Shown: positions 1-10,717, numbered from the stretch's first letter. The stretch is 64,000 nt of DNA from Larix kaempferi (GCA_027924585.1 BSBM01000299.1:30232501-30296500), one strand, 5' to 3'. Numbers and translations are program-made. The notes: a model not told the origin generated them from the letters alone.

Positions 1-831
1 TATACTCAATAAACTAACAAATGGCTTACTTTTTTTCAAGGCCAACTATGATACACCATAATTAACTATAAAATATATTTATCTTAAACTCAGCTCCTTA
101 CTATTCCTTTATGAATCCTTGTTTGTGACCAAAAATTTAAATAATATTTTGTAAATTGGGTGCAGAGCATGGAACGTGCCAAAAGAAAATTGATGGAAAT
201 TGAGGGAGAAGACAATCAGTTTACTGTTTCTCCTTCCTCCCCCATGAAAAAAAATGTTCTCAAGGTTCTCTAGAGGAAGGAGAAATTCTTGATGAAATCA
301 CTAAGGTGAGAATTGATTATTTCAATAAATAGGCATATTTTATATATTTATAATCAAAAAACTTTTGAACTATTTATACTTTTCATATTTCGTATAGAAA
401 TACATTACTTACTATGGATGTTTTCTGAAATGTTTGAAGCAGGGTTGTTCAATTGAGAAAATAAATAAATTTTATCTGAATGACGAAACAATTTTATATG
501 GTCCATCAATTTTGCATCATGAATTTCTAAAATTGAAATTAAATTATTTGAGAAAATAGGTAAGGTTTGTTTTACTCTTCAAGATTCCATTCAATTCTTT
601 TATTAAAATTATATAAAGAACCTGCATATATCTTATCACTTGTTTTTTGTTGGTGTTTATTATTTCAGTATGAGAATTTACAAACTGGGTAGGACGTTGA
701 TGTAAATTTTATAAATTTTTGGAAGAAACAAATTCAAGAAATAGATGACAATATTAAATATTGTTTGGGAAATTTTGGTTTAATTATTTAGAGTAAATTT
801 TATTTAAAAACATTTATTTGTTGCTAAAATT

Positions 832-836
<5 letters not shown>

Positions 837-863
<27 letters not shown>
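837..863. repeat. (AT)n microsatellite
   Basis: An uninterrupted run of AT dinucleotides in AT-rich sequence between candidate exons of the unrecognised gene. Confidence 0.9.
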
Positions 864-866
<3 letters not shown>

Positions 867-1233
867 TAAAGTTGTACTTGAATTTATATGGAAAACGGTG
901 AGATCGGCAATGATATAGAGTGGGATGTAGAGTGGGATAATGAATTCCACTCACCAAAACCCACTGCATGAGTCCACGTGTAGCCTTATGCACACGTCAT
1001 GTGGTAGGTACGATTCAAGCCACGTACAAGCAACAAGGAGCTCTATGCCCCGCCCCCCGTCATTGCACATGAACTACAAGCCACGCAAGCCCTACTCCAG
1101 GAAAATGCACTCATTCGGAATATACATGGATTGTATAATGTGGGAGTGGACTATTCTGGCCTGTGTTAAAGACCTCGAGCTGGCGCATTCTTACAAGAAA
1201 GTTAAAAAAATAAAAATAAAATAAAATTTATAG
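864..1233. other. Intronic stretch, no gene seen
   Basis: This lies between candidate exons three and four of the unrecognised gene. A 94-codon open frame at 940-1224 has biased, family-less content (His, Ser and Lys runs) and no intron or exon support. Confidence 0.4.
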
Positions 1234-1358
1234 AAAACCAAAATAGTTGGATGGTCCATCTCATGTAAATGTGAAGGGAATTCTTCAGCATTACTTGTTC
1301 GATTGTATGAATGTTCACAGTGTTATCCCAGTTGCAATATCGTGGAAAATAGAAAACT
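1234..1358 (+). pseudogene. Cys-rich penultimate exon of the unrecognised gene
   Basis: This is an open block after the acceptor TTTATAG at 1227-1233. It encodes a cysteine-rich stretch: SCKCEG, then LLVRLYECSQCYPSCN, then ENRK. The CxC and CxxC spacing looks like a small metal-binding or disulphide segment, but no family was identified. The donor ACT|GTATCT leaves two bases, which pair in phase with the exon at 6717. The Copia element starts only 53 bp into the intron. Confidence 0.45.
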
Positions 1359-1411
1359 GTATCTTGTGACCCTATAAAACAAACAAATCAATTATGTTTG
1401 CAAGTTGTCTC

Positions 1412-1789
1412 TATAAGCTCTCTTAACTAATATTGACTGATTTCTCGTTGAGAGCTTCAGGAATGGTCCATAACTCCCTCAACGGGTTTCTATCTTGATC
1501 TGTGGAACAATTGACACATAGCCAATAGAAGCTTGATGGAAGCTGGGCTATAAAGACTTCTGTTTGGTCCCCAAACTCGCTAACTCAATCTCCTTCAATT
1601 TTTACACCATCAATCCAGAGTGAGCAGAGTTTGGAAGTGCCATACGGAACGGTTACCTTAAGCAAAGTCTCAAATCAGAGTGTGAGCAGCATCAATGGCT
1701 GGAGGTAGCATCCTGACGGCATACATTATTAATTCTTTTCGATTCTTTAAAAGTTTATTCCGCATGTAAAGAATCGTAATTTTCTAACA
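1412..1789 (+). repeat. 5' LTR of the Copia element
   Basis: The LTR is 378 bp and aligns along its length with 6265-6669, except for a 26-bp deletion after TATTGAC. It begins TATAAGC, where the 3' copy has TGTAAGC, and ends CTAACA. Confidence 0.9.
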
Positions 1790-1791
1790 GT

Positions 1792-1803
1792 TGGTATCAG
1801 AGC
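1792..1803 (+). promoter_or_regulatory. Primer-binding site, initiator tRNA-Met type
   Basis: TGGTATCAGAGC starts two bases after the LTR. It is complementary to the 3' end of plant initiator tRNA-Met, the usual primer of plant Copia and Gypsy elements. Confidence 0.88.
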
Positions 1804-1983
1804 ATAATTTTATCTCTGCCTTGATGTTTGGACTGTTGTACGTCCATTGGGGTATTGCTCATACATTTTATAGTTTAGTTTTTTCTGCGTCCGTGTTGAT
1901 ATCTATCCGGAACCACTGTTTTTTTCCAGAACTTTTATTAACTACAGCAATGCATCCTTGTAAATTTCAACCAATCCATTTGA

Positions 1984-2427
1984 CTGTATCCCTTTTCAAA
2001 TGGAACCTTTGCTCGACGTACTGGTTTTGCAATTGAAACAGGTTGCTTAAAACTAGTCTTTATTTATGCTTTCTGGATCCTATCGATAGCGGCAGTGGCG
2101 CACATGGTGGCTTCCATCTACACCGCCGAGGCCAAGAATCTGTCATTCGCAGGAGTTATGAGAAACGTTCCCAGGGTCTGGGATCGCCTAACGCTAACTT
2201 ACCTCTGGGAGGTCATGATTTTCTTGGCCTTTTATAATGTCGCCGGATTGGTCCTCTTTCTGTTCATAGTCTTCTCTATTGGAGTGGGTTATGAATTGAA
2301 TTCCGGTGGTTTTGTTTTCACTTCACTTCTTATGATCTTGGTTTTCATCTGCGCCAATGTTTATATAAGCGTTGTATCCATGATGGAGGAGAAATATGAT
2401 GGCCTGACCGCCATGTGGAAGAGCTAG
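1984..2427 (+). pseudogene. Captured fragment of a plant multi-pass membrane protein gene
   Basis: The frame is open from 1984 to TAG 2425-2427, about 147 codons, and clearly not retroelement-like. Hydrophobic segments alternate with short loops: [20 protein letters not shown], then SIYTAEAKNLSFAGVMRNVP, RVWDRL, and two further membrane spans ending near EEKYDGLTAMWKS. The pattern resembles the family of intronless plant transmembrane proteins typified by Arabidopsis At4g19950/At5g44860, where a VAS.YTGK.VSF...L..IPKVWKRL-type stretch precedes the last spans. The family assignment is from memory. The fragment sits in the sense direction between the primer-binding site and the element's RT, where gag should be. 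No start codon is supported, so it is probably a transduplicated piece. The same sense reading may continue weakly past 2427. Confidence 0.6.
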
Positions 2428-2979
2428 GATCTCATCAAAGGAAATCGGATCACGGCCTTGGCGTTAGTTATGATAAACTTGATATTTAGGAGTGAAGGCC
2501 GCAGCCTTAGGGCTGCATGCTAACCTTTATTGAGACTTCCATGTTACCTTCATGCTACGTGTCCAGGGTTTTCATTTGGTTTCCTTTGCCATCATGCCTG
2601 CGATCACTTGTTATGGTGATAGCCTGTCGTCTCTGCTCCATGTGCACAATTGGCTGCCTGTGGACCGGCATCCTATAATGTGCTTGCAACGAGGTCTATC
2701 ATGTTCATTGCTATGGCATTTTTTTTGCCACCCGTCGTTGTGAACATTTTGCCCTAACACCTCCTACAAGCTCTACATTTTTTGCTTGAATGGTGGTTAT
2801 TTACGTGTGCCCTCAGATGAGTGGCCCCTACCCTCCTAATGAGCACCATCGCCAGTGACCTTCTGTCGCATGTAGTCTCCTCTAGGGTTTCACTTTTTTG
2901 TTCCACTACTTTTAGAAAGAATGCCACTTCTATTGTGAAGCCTATTAGGGCTGTCGTTGCTTGACTAAACCTTGTTTAG
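2428..2979. other. Element interior, no recognised coding
   Basis: Sequence downstream of the captured fragment, possibly its 3' UTR. Only short unconvincing frames are present, for example 2552-2743. Confidence 0.4.
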
Positions 2980-4040
2980 AGGTGTCGTTGCATGTTTAGA
3001 GGCTGCCTGGGGGTGTCACCACTGCTTGAGAGGGTGCCGCTGTTGTTTGAGAGAGGGCCACTATTTTGATTGAGGGTGACGTTGCTGCCAGGAAGGTTCC
3101 GCTACCTGTTAGGAGAGGGTCACTGCCTGTTAGGGCTTCCGTCCTCCTTGTTGTGACTGATTTGTTGCCCTTTTGTGGGCTGATCTGCTTGTCTGAGGTC
3201 CAATTTGTCTTGTTGTGATTTGATTGAGGTCCAATCTGCCTATTATGTCCAACCGTAAGCTTGATGAGCTTGTATGAGGAGGTTGCATTCACATGCTGAC
3301 TGTTTTGTGACCAGAATGTTGGACCTTGTGGAGGTCGTGAGCCTTATTAGTTTGGTCCTACCTGCCAAGTGTCTTTTCTGTGGCAGCCGCGAGCCTTAAG
3401 AGTTTGATCTTGCTTGACGTGAGCCTATTAGAAGAGGCCGTGACTTGATTGAGGTTTGACTGGGTTGGCCGCATCTTGCTACTGCATCATTTAGCTAATC
3501 CGTGACCTTGTCGAGGGTTTATTATGCCCAGATCTACTGTTATGAAATATGATCTGCCTTCTTGACTGAAATCCAACCTGATCTGCTACATCACTGTTTG
3601 TTGGGAAGCTGTGAGCTCTATTTTGGTCCACGATCTGCCTGCTAGTTTTTTTTTTGTGAAGGCCGTAGCCTGTTGGTGACTTGCTTGACTAAACCGTTAC
3701 CTATTAAAGTCTGATCTGCTGAGTCGTGGACAGTTGAGAGTTTGTTGAGATCTGATTTGGTCCGTTCTGCTAACTGCTAGCTTGCTGAGTGCATGAGTGT
3801 GAAGGCCGTGAGCCCTAGAACTCTGATCTATCTTGCTGAGTGCATGATTGTGGAGGTCGTGAGTCCTAGGAATCTGATCTCTCTTGTTGAGTGTATATTG
3901 TGAGTCTGTTGTAGCCTGTTGGAGGCCGTGGCCCATGAGCCCTATGGAAGTGATTTAGGTTGCTGAGAGCTCACTTGAGGAGGCCACGTGCCCTAGCACT
4001 TATTGCTGGTTGTTCTTTGGACTAACATGAAGGTCGCCTG
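2980..4040. repeat. Degenerate tandem-like repeat block inside the Copia element
   Basis: Variants of a short unit recur across about 1 kb. The elements are GAGGCCGTGAGCCCTA, then TCTGATCT, then CTTGCTGAGTGCATGA. The clearest consecutive copies are near 3785-3900, spaced about 60 bp, and earlier copies are more diverged. Open frames over it (2996-3292 and 3697-3936 on minus) simply mirror the repeat. Confidence 0.6.
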
Positions 4041-5190
4041 CCCTAAAGAACTGAACCATGAGACTGTTGTAACATTGCCGAGGTCCAATCTGAAACCTAA
4101 GCCTCGTTTTTGAAAAATTACATACAAAACACCATTTTAATTTGCCCATTAGAATTAGCCAGGCTTTAGAGACCTCGGAACTGTAAACATTCATGTGGGC
4201 AAAAGAAAGATACAGGTACTTTCCAAACCTGGACTCACGGAGGTGTCGGCTCAGGCGACTTGACTACCTTTCGATGATTTTGCCAGTGATTATTTCTTAT
4301 ACAGTAAGAAGAAATAATTATAATTATAATTGATATATATTTTGGGAGAGCGATACAGTAGTTATAACGGTTATTTTGATACATTAATTTTAATTATTCT
4401 GGGAGATTGAAAGTTTGCACCCTGGCTAGTTAAATGATCTCTATACAATTACTTTTTGAAGCAAATAGTTCCAGTTGGTAAAATTAGATTATCAAGTGCG
4501 CACAAGTTTGAATCTTTATTTCATTTCTATCAGAGTTTTATGCACATGTATAAAAGATTTGAAATCAAGAAACTGTTCTTTGGATCTCCGTCGAGATCTT
4601 TACAGTTAGCTATTTTTCTAACAGTTCATGATGTTAGATAAAGTTTTATAATAGAGTGCTATTAGGATTTTTTCCTAATCAACTTGAATATATATTTCAT
4701 TTGCATGATTAGTATCAAGTTAATTTTAGTAATGTCTAGTGATCCATATAATTTTTATTAATTAGAGAATAGCCACAGCATCTCTAATTAAATAAAGTTA
4801 TATATTATGATTGAGTAGGATCACATAAAGAATATTTAGACATTAATTGTAATTAATTATACTAAATGTAATAAATTTTATCCCACGGGAATTTTTATTA
4901 TATTTATATAATTAATTAGGATAAAATATTAAATTATTCATAACTTACCCACAGGAATTATGAATTAATAGTTTTATCATGAAGTTCAATTCTATCATAA
5001 AGAATCATTGAATCTGTTTGAATTGAAAATTTAGCCCACAGGCAATTTTTATGTCATTAGATTCAATTTTAAGCATGAATTTACATTGGTAAAGCATGGA
5101 ATTTTATTTTTAAGGCCTCAATTTAAAACAAGCATCCCGCCAATGGTATTTGAAATTTCATAATGTAATTTCTTCTTTCGGTTTTATAGA
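4041..5190. other. AT-rich element interior without recognised genes
   Basis: This lies between the repeat block and the RT remnant. A 61-codon open frame at 4456-4641 is unrecognised. Short recurring CCCACAGG/CCCACGGG motifs occur at about 4884, 4950 and 5036, embedded in AT-rich sequence. Confidence 0.4.
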
Positions 5191-5194
5191 AAAC

Positions 5195-5690
5195 ATATGG
5201 ATCAATGTATATACCTGAAAGTTAGTGGGAGTAAAGTTTGTTTTCTTGTTTTATATGTGGATGACATTTTGCTGGCAACCAATGATAAGGGTTTTGCTGC
5301 ATGAAGTGAAACAACAATTTCTCTCTAAAAATTTCGATATGAAGGATATGGGTGAGGCATCTTATGGCATTGGCATTAAGATCCATAGAGACAGATTTCG
5401 AGGCATCGTGGGTCTGTCTCAGGAAACCTATATTAATAAAATTTTAGAGAGATTTCGGATGAAGAATTGTTCGCCAAGTATAGCTCCCATTGTGAAGGGT
5501 GATAGGTTCAATTTGAACCAATGCCTGAATAACAACTTTGAAAGGGAACAAATGAAGAACATTCCATATGCTTCTGCTGTCAGAATCCTAATGTATGCTC
5601 AGGTCTGTACAAGACCTGACATTGCATTTGTTGTTTTGTTCGTCTCCTATTTTGAGGCTACTTTACATGGTGTATGGCTTAAGAGTTCAT
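5195..5690 (+). pseudogene. Copia reverse transcriptase, C-terminal part, frameshifted
   Basis: The RNA-dependent DNA polymerase of the Copia element. The catalytic LYVDDILLA box is at 5251-5277. A one-base shift near 5288 moves the frame to EVKQQFLSKNFDMKDMGEAS, then the Copia-typical GLSQETYINKILERFRM, and finally YASAVRILMYAQVCTRPDIA. The N-terminal palm and fingers are missing, and the link to RNase H is internally deleted after TRPDIAF. The copy is non-functional. Confidence 0.88.
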
Positions 5691-5705
5691 TTTTGGGCTT
5701 AGAAT

Positions 5706-5971
5706 TATGGATTCTATCTCTAAGCCATTAAGAATGTATTGTGACAATTCAGCTGTTGTTTTTATAGCTAAAAACAACAAAAGTGGGAGTCGAAATAAAC
5801 ATATCGACATTAAGTATTTAGCTATAAGGGAACGTACGTATTAAAGAAAAGAAAGTGGTCATTGACCATATCAGCACTGAGTTGATGATCGCTGATCCTT
5901 TGACTAAGGCCATGCCACCGTTTAAATTCAAGGATCATGTATTGAATACGGGACTTGATTCCATTATGTAG
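5706..5971 (+). pseudogene. Copia RNase H remnant
   Basis: The C-terminal end of Copia pol. The motif YCDNSAVVFIAKNNKS matches the conserved D.....A....N part, and KHIDIKYLAIRE matches the conserved RTKHIDI.YH..RE motif. Later frames give IADPLTKAMP and the usual terminal H-VLNTGL, ending at TAG 5969-5971. Frameshifts near 5840 disrupt it. Confidence 0.85.
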
Positions 5972-6253
5972 TTTCTCATTGTATGGACAATGTTATTATT
6001 GTGATGTTTTTCTCATACTTATGTGCACCTTAATTTAATTGAGAGAACTCATCTGTATAGGACCAAGAATAAACATAAGGTTTATTCATTAAGAAATTGT
6101 TGCCACATAAATTCTAATAGAAATAAATACATAGTAATACATGGAAGATAATACTCATCTTAAGAGGACTTATCGCCATGATTCATGTATCTATTTTTAA
6201 TATAGATTATCAATGGGTTTTAAGTTGAGACATTAAGTTTGGAAGTATGGACC

Positions 6254-6264
6254 AAGTGGGAGAA
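6254..6264 (+). promoter_or_regulatory. Polypurine tract of the Copia element
   Basis: AAGTGGGAGAA immediately precedes the 3' LTR, in the position of the plus-strand primer. Confidence 0.75.
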
Positions 6265-6669
6265 TGTAAGCTCTCTTAACTAATATTGACAACTCTTCAA
6301 CTAATTAGGGAAATAACTGATTTCTCGTTGAGAGCTTCGAGAATGGTCCATAACTCCCTCAACGGGTTTCTATCTTGATCTATGGAACAATTGACACATA
6401 GCCAATAGAAGCTTGATGGAAGCTGGGCTATAAAGAATTCTGTTTGGTCCCCAAACTCGCTAACTCAATCTCCTTCAATTTTTACACCATCAATCCAGAG
6501 TGAGCAGAGTTTGGAAGTGCCATACGGAACGGTTACCTTAAGCAAAGTCTCAAATCAGAGTGTGAGCAACATCAATGGCTGGAGGTATGATCCTGACGGC
6601 ATACATTATTAATTCTTTTCGATTCTTTAAAAGTTTATTCCGCATGTAAAGAATCATAATTTTCTAATA
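6265..6669 (+). repeat. 3' LTR of the Copia element
   Basis: The LTR is 405 bp. It keeps the canonical TG start and has lost the CA end (CTAATA). It contains 26 bp absent from the 5' LTR, which accounts for nearly all of the 27-bp length difference. It is followed by the TSD GTCTC. Confidence 0.9.
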
Positions 6670-6716
6670 GTCTCTTGTTCATTGATATCATGTCAGTATG
6701 ATATATCTTCTTGTAG

Positions 6717-6858
6717 TAAAGAAATGGTTCATGCCTTTAGACAGTATATCTTGGATGGTCACACATTAGGATTGACTTTTGCAGCAACAAATGAAGTTGT
6801 TTGCTCTGAGGTTAATCTAGTAAATGTTCATGGTAACTCATGTTGGAGTGCACTGTAA
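6717..6858 (+). pseudogene. Terminal exon of the unrecognised gene
   Basis: The acceptor is TTCTTGTAG at 6708-6716. The block reads KEMVHAFRQYILDGHTLGL, then TFAATNEVVCSEVNLV, and stops at TAA 6856-6858. It is 46 clean codons with no interruption, in phase with 1234-1358 if the 5.3-kb intron (element included) is removed. The function is unknown. Confidence 0.45.
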
Positions 6859-6919
6859 CAAACATCATCCGGTACGTCAAAATATGGAGACACGTTCAAA
6901 AGCCCAAGGAAACATTATT

Positions 6920-7720
6920 TTAAATGATTGATAAAAGAAGTACAAGAAAATGATATATAGCTACATAGAATAGAATCAAATAACTGATGTAGGCGCTAAA
7001 AGTTTCATCACTATGGTCTATAATTAAAAGATATATCCATGCCATAGACAGGCATGTTTCATCAAGGAAGTAAGGAAGCATCTGTCTTTTGTTTGGATTT
7101 ATGTGCTTTCTGTGACCTGCATATGCCATGTGGCTTTGCATAGAAAAATTTTAGAAGGACGCCCTTTGGTGGATAACAAACATAAATACATAACAAGAAA
7201 AATATTTAGATAATTGAAAGCAAATAGAGGCATTTTAGGATTTGAATTGGTACTTGAATTGAATGGCCCATGTTTCCTCCATGGGATGGCATGAAAACAT
7301 CATTTTTTAATGAAACAATATAGTCAATTGCAGCAAGAAGGGATGCTTTCATACTGAAGGAATCTAGCTCCCCAGGCAATGCAAGGCTTTTCTTCTTGTG
7401 AAAATTAGGGAAATGTTTCTTCAATGTTTCCAGATATTCTTGATCTCCCAAGGGTTCTCCTCCTACCCAATATATCTGAGCAGTTCTTGGAGCTCCCATA
7501 GATTTTAGAAGCCTGAAACTACAAAACTAGACAGGTTAAAGAAAATCCCCTAATGACGCTAATGTTAATGCATGTGTTGATGTTTAAAAAGTAAATGAAA
7601 GATTCATCGGAAAATCACCTAGCAACTTCCTTGGCATTTAGAGGGAAAAGGCATGCACGCTTGCATTCATGGTAACTCATGTCGGAGTTGCAGAGCTCAT
7701 CGCCAAAATATGTCGAGAAA
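6920..7720 (-). pseudogene. O-fucosyltransferase family protein, C-terminal exons (partial)
   Basis: Plant GDP-fucose O-fucosyltransferase-like protein (DUF246/PF10250, GT106-type), a Golgi type II membrane glycosyltransferase family. Three minus-strand exons are visible. The first ends at 7619 (KRACLFPLNAKEVAR across the junction), the second is 7512-7254, and the third starts near 7137. The middle exon carries MGAPRTAQIYWVGGEPLGD, LALPGELDSF and the signature KNDVFMPSHGGNMGHSIQ. The last carries AYAGHRKHINPNKRQMLPYF. The 7618-7513 intron has clean GT/AG ends and correct phase; the 7253 donor does not restore the usual GHRAYAGH junction perfectly. The N-terminal domain and the normal C-terminus are absent, so this is a truncated copy or fragment. 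It is convergent with the gene ending at 6858. Confidence 0.75.
7254..7512 (-). pseudogene. O-fucosyltransferase core exon
   Basis: The 259-bp exon is bounded by TTTCAG| and |GTACC and is open throughout. It holds the invariant DVFMPSHGGNMGH block that forms the C-terminal part of the catalytic domain in this family. This is the best preserved piece of the locus. Confidence 0.78.
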
Positions 7721-9012
7721 ATGACCGGGGCTATGCAAAAGCTTGGGTTTTACTATGCTCATCGTGGAGGAAAATTCGTGTGGCCTTCAAGCAAGTTTAC
7801 TTAGAGGTGGCGCAATTATTGCATGCAGATTGCCACCACAACAACCATGACTACAGCGTCCTAGAATGCAACGACCATTGACTACAAGAACTATCAGTAG
7901 TTGTGGGGCGAGTATGTTCAAATCCCCTCGTACACTAGCCTTCCTCGAATAGAGTCCAAATAAGGCCTTCAAATAGTTAATTGGCCAGAACAAAAATAAC
8001 ACCAAAAAACTTAGGTTAAAACGCTTTGTTTATTTTGCCAAACTAATACAATTGTATGAAATCAATTCCTATAGTCGCTGCTGCTCTACAGACAGGAAGG
8101 GACTAATAAAACCAAAAAATATGTTAACAATGTACCACAATAATTTAATTATATAAACAAATGATCAAATAACATTGGCTATTTACATTCATTGCCCTTT
8201 CATAGAATGAGTGCCTACAAACTCTTAAAAAGAAAAATATTCAGATGCTTTTTGCAAGGAAAATTTTGACCAGCTACCGATGATGACAAGCTATCACTGC
8301 TTTTTTTGGTATTTCGAGCATAGTCTCGAGGATATATATCAACATATACTTGATCGAATTAGAGATCCACATGCAGTGCTAAATAAAGTGAAAATTTTAA
8401 ATAGGAATTGCCAGGATAGAGGCGGGATACTACAACGTGCCCGATTTCTTCAAAATATGTTATAAGCAGACACATAGACGAAACTTTATATTTGCTCTTT
8501 TTGTTTTTGGATTGGTCCTCGAGCCAACAACTTTTCCATCATATATGCACAACATATATCTGCAAATGTAATTTTATACTTTTAATAAATTATGATTTTA
8601 TTTTTATTTTTGTCTGAGGAAAAAAAAACACTAAGCTATTTACATAAACAAATTATAAAATATTTCATAAAAAAAGTAATACCAAAATATAAAAAAAACT
8701 CCCTACAACAAGGCCATTAATACTTGAATTTTGAGTATAATGATGAACACCAAATTCCAAGAGATACACAAAATTCTTAAATCAAGCTTCAAATTAATAA
8801 TCTAAGGGCGAATTACTTTTAGTTAACCATAATTATGCTTCAATTGATTAGAAAACATGAAAAAGAATACTCATGCATTTGATTGGAAATCATGAATAAA
8901 CAATTGTAACTCACAAGCTAGACTTTATATATATATATATATAATTGATTATTTTAAATATATTTTTAAAATAAAATTTATGGACTCGAAATAGAAAATA
9001 ACTAATTCAAAT
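7721..9012. other. No gene recognised
   Basis: AT-rich sequence with short open frames only (for example 7787-8005 minus and 8280-8465 plus), none recognisable. The missing N-terminal half of the O-fucosyltransferase was looked for here and not found. Confidence 0.4.
8926..8943. repeat. (TA)n microsatellite
   Basis: About nine TA units just upstream of the LINE G remnant. Confidence 0.85.
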
Positions 9013-9090
9013 TGTCTCTACTGCTAGTCATATAGGGCCTTAGTAGATTGATTGTTGTGGCCAAAAGTGAAGGAAAAATAAGGGGTGTTA
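9013..9090 (+). pseudogene. LINE G reverse transcriptase, first block
   Basis: Reads LSLLLVI*GLSRLI and continues to KSEGKIRGV, matching the LSPFLFILVMEGLSRLI region of plant L1 reverse transcriptases. One in-frame TAG replaces the usual Glu codon. Confidence 0.75.
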
Positions 9091-10712
9091 TGTAATGTCC
9101 CCATTTTGACCCCCTTTGCATTTAAATCGTAAATGATGTAAATATTGTTACTTAATCATGGTGAGGAGCTCAAGGCCAAGGCCCCACCATTGATTTAGCA
9201 TTTTATGTATCGGCAATTAAAAATAGATGCCTATGGTTCTTGTGCTAGATAGGAACAATGTAAATTAAGACATCATGTAAATAAAAATTTCAATGAAAAA
9301 CCCACAACTAGCTATGCAATGCAACAAAGAGATGGGGGCATGATTCTACAAGGAATAGGGAGGGAAATTATTCAAACCCTTGAGCCAATGGTGTTAATCC
9401 ATGTGTCAATGACAAAACCCATAAACCACCAACTACCCATTTTGGGTTATGGACCCAATCATTTAATTCTTCCAGAAATTGGTTGAGGCAGTTAATGCCT
9501 TGGGAATGAAGAGGTATGGAAGCCAATTTCGTGCATGGGCAAGCCATCAACCTGGGAATTCGTATTTTTGCTTCTTGGGCAAGAAAACACCCACGAAATG
9601 GTGCCCAAAGCCATTCCTCACGCAGGGCTTTCATCCTCTCACGCAGATTGAGACTTCTGGAAGTTACATTCACATTTTTCATAAAAAACGCAGGGTTTTC
9701 CTTGCCCAAAAACTTGTTTTTGGTTTTGGACAGTAGCTGGGAAGAAGGGGCTGTGATTTGGGACCGTATGGAGGTCGTTTTGTCCCAGAATTTCCTTGGG
9801 CATTTTTCCTAAAAATGATTTCTGCTTCCTGGGGTTTCCCAAAACCTCCATTGTTCATTTTTAGCCTTCCCACGTTTTTCTGAAGCTCAGGGAATCATTT
9901 TCATGCTTATCACGGTACAAACATTTTTCTCCTGTCCAGCCATTGTAACTAGCTGATTATCTGCATCCATGTTTGATTTGGAGACTATAAGCAAGAGATT
10001 GGAGTGGTAGTGGACAGAGAGGGATTGATAAACCTAGTGGGGGAGACAACCTCTCAAGAAGATCAAGAGGGCTTTGGCTACTCTTCTATGCACACCCTGA
10101 GAGCACTAGATGGGGAAGGTATGGCTTGAGGGACTGTACAGCAGTGAAAAGAATACTTCCTTGTGCTAGGTGTGTAGGTGTTGTGGGTGCCAAGCTAGAT
10201 AGATCTTGTAAGGTTATCCCTGGCTCTGTGCTTGAGCTCACTAGCTTAGCAACTCTTCCTTTCCATTTCCTAGCAGCCTGATAAACCCAATTGTAGATTG
10301 GCTTGGCTCATCTTGGTGTATGCTTGGCTATGTGCGAGTCTGTTGTTCCCTAGTTCCTTGTAGAAATCATGCCCAGCTCGGGGGTGGCAGTTGTATCAAG
10401 AGGTTGGTAAGCACAACTGGCCTATGGTTGGGTGGAACGTTGCAGATGCATAGTTGGTTGCTTGGGACTACTTTGTTAAGATAAGTATTCTCTTTTATAA
10501 ATTCTGCAATGTCTTTATTTAATGGTTGTCACAGAAATGTTGAATGTGTGTTAGATATTAAACATGATTTTTAATTCCGCTGTGTTTCTATAATATGCAC
10601 ATGTATATGTCTTTTTATCAATGAGTTTTTACTTAATGGATATGGGGCTAGATGCCCTGTTTTAGCATCACGTCCTCTCTATCGTGCTGGTATGATAGGA
10701 GGGGACATTACA
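9091..10712. mobile_element. Solo LTR, family A copy 1
   Basis: A 1622-bp solo LTR. It starts TGTAATGTCCCC and ends GGGGACATTACA, which form a 12-bp terminal inverted repeat, and it is flanked by a perfect TSD TGTTA (9086-9090 and 10713-10717). No internal domain or second LTR is present, which points to LTR-LTR recombination. It lies within the RT of LINE G. Relative to copies 2 and 3 it is in the opposite orientation. Open frames inside (for example 9368-9709 and 9516-9812) are not conserved as proteins between copies. Confidence 0.9.
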
Positions 10713-10717
10713 TGTTA

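Larger units (their letters stand above)
1412..6669 (+). mobile_element. Degenerate Ty1/copia LTR retrotransposon carrying a captured host fragment
   Basis: This is a complete but decayed element. It is bounded by two related LTRs (1412-1789 and 6265-6669) and a perfect 5-bp TSD GTCTC (1407-1411 and 6670-6674). The primer-binding site TGGTATCAGAGC lies just inside the 5' LTR and a purine tract just before the 3' LTR. The pol order (RT, then RNase H, then LTR) on the plus strand shows Copia class. Only the C-terminal part of RT and RNase H remain; gag, protease and integrase are not seen. The 5' half of the interior is a host membrane-protein fragment and a degenerate repeat block. LTR ends have decayed (5' TG to TA, 3' CA to TA). 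It sits in an intron of the unrecognised gene. Confidence 0.9.
166..6858 (+). pseudogene. Unrecognised multi-exon host gene, decayed and split by a Copia insertion
   Basis: I do not recognise the product. Five exon-like blocks with AG/GT borders lie in order: 166-305, 443-559, 669-about 794, 1234-1358 and 6717-6858. The first reads SMERAKRKLMEIEGEDNQF, then needs a one-base shift at an A8 run to continue into SLEEGEILDEITK before a GTGAG donor. Blocks two and three contain in-frame TAG codons. Blocks four and five join in phase (CT plus T) across an intron now holding the Copia element 1412-6669, and end in a TAA at 6856-6858. The nonsense codons and frameshift argue for a pseudogene, although a wrongly chosen exon border could create one of the stops. 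Exon coordinates are by eye. The gene is convergent with the O-fucosyltransferase fragment just downstream. Confidence 0.45.

Noticed and set aside
940-1224. 94-codon plus-strand frame
   Set aside because: No family resemblance; low-complexity Lys-rich end; it lies in what looks like an intron.
9368-9873. Several overlapping frames of 64-113 codons on both strands
   Set aside because: They are inside solo LTR A1 and are not preserved as proteins in A2 or A3.
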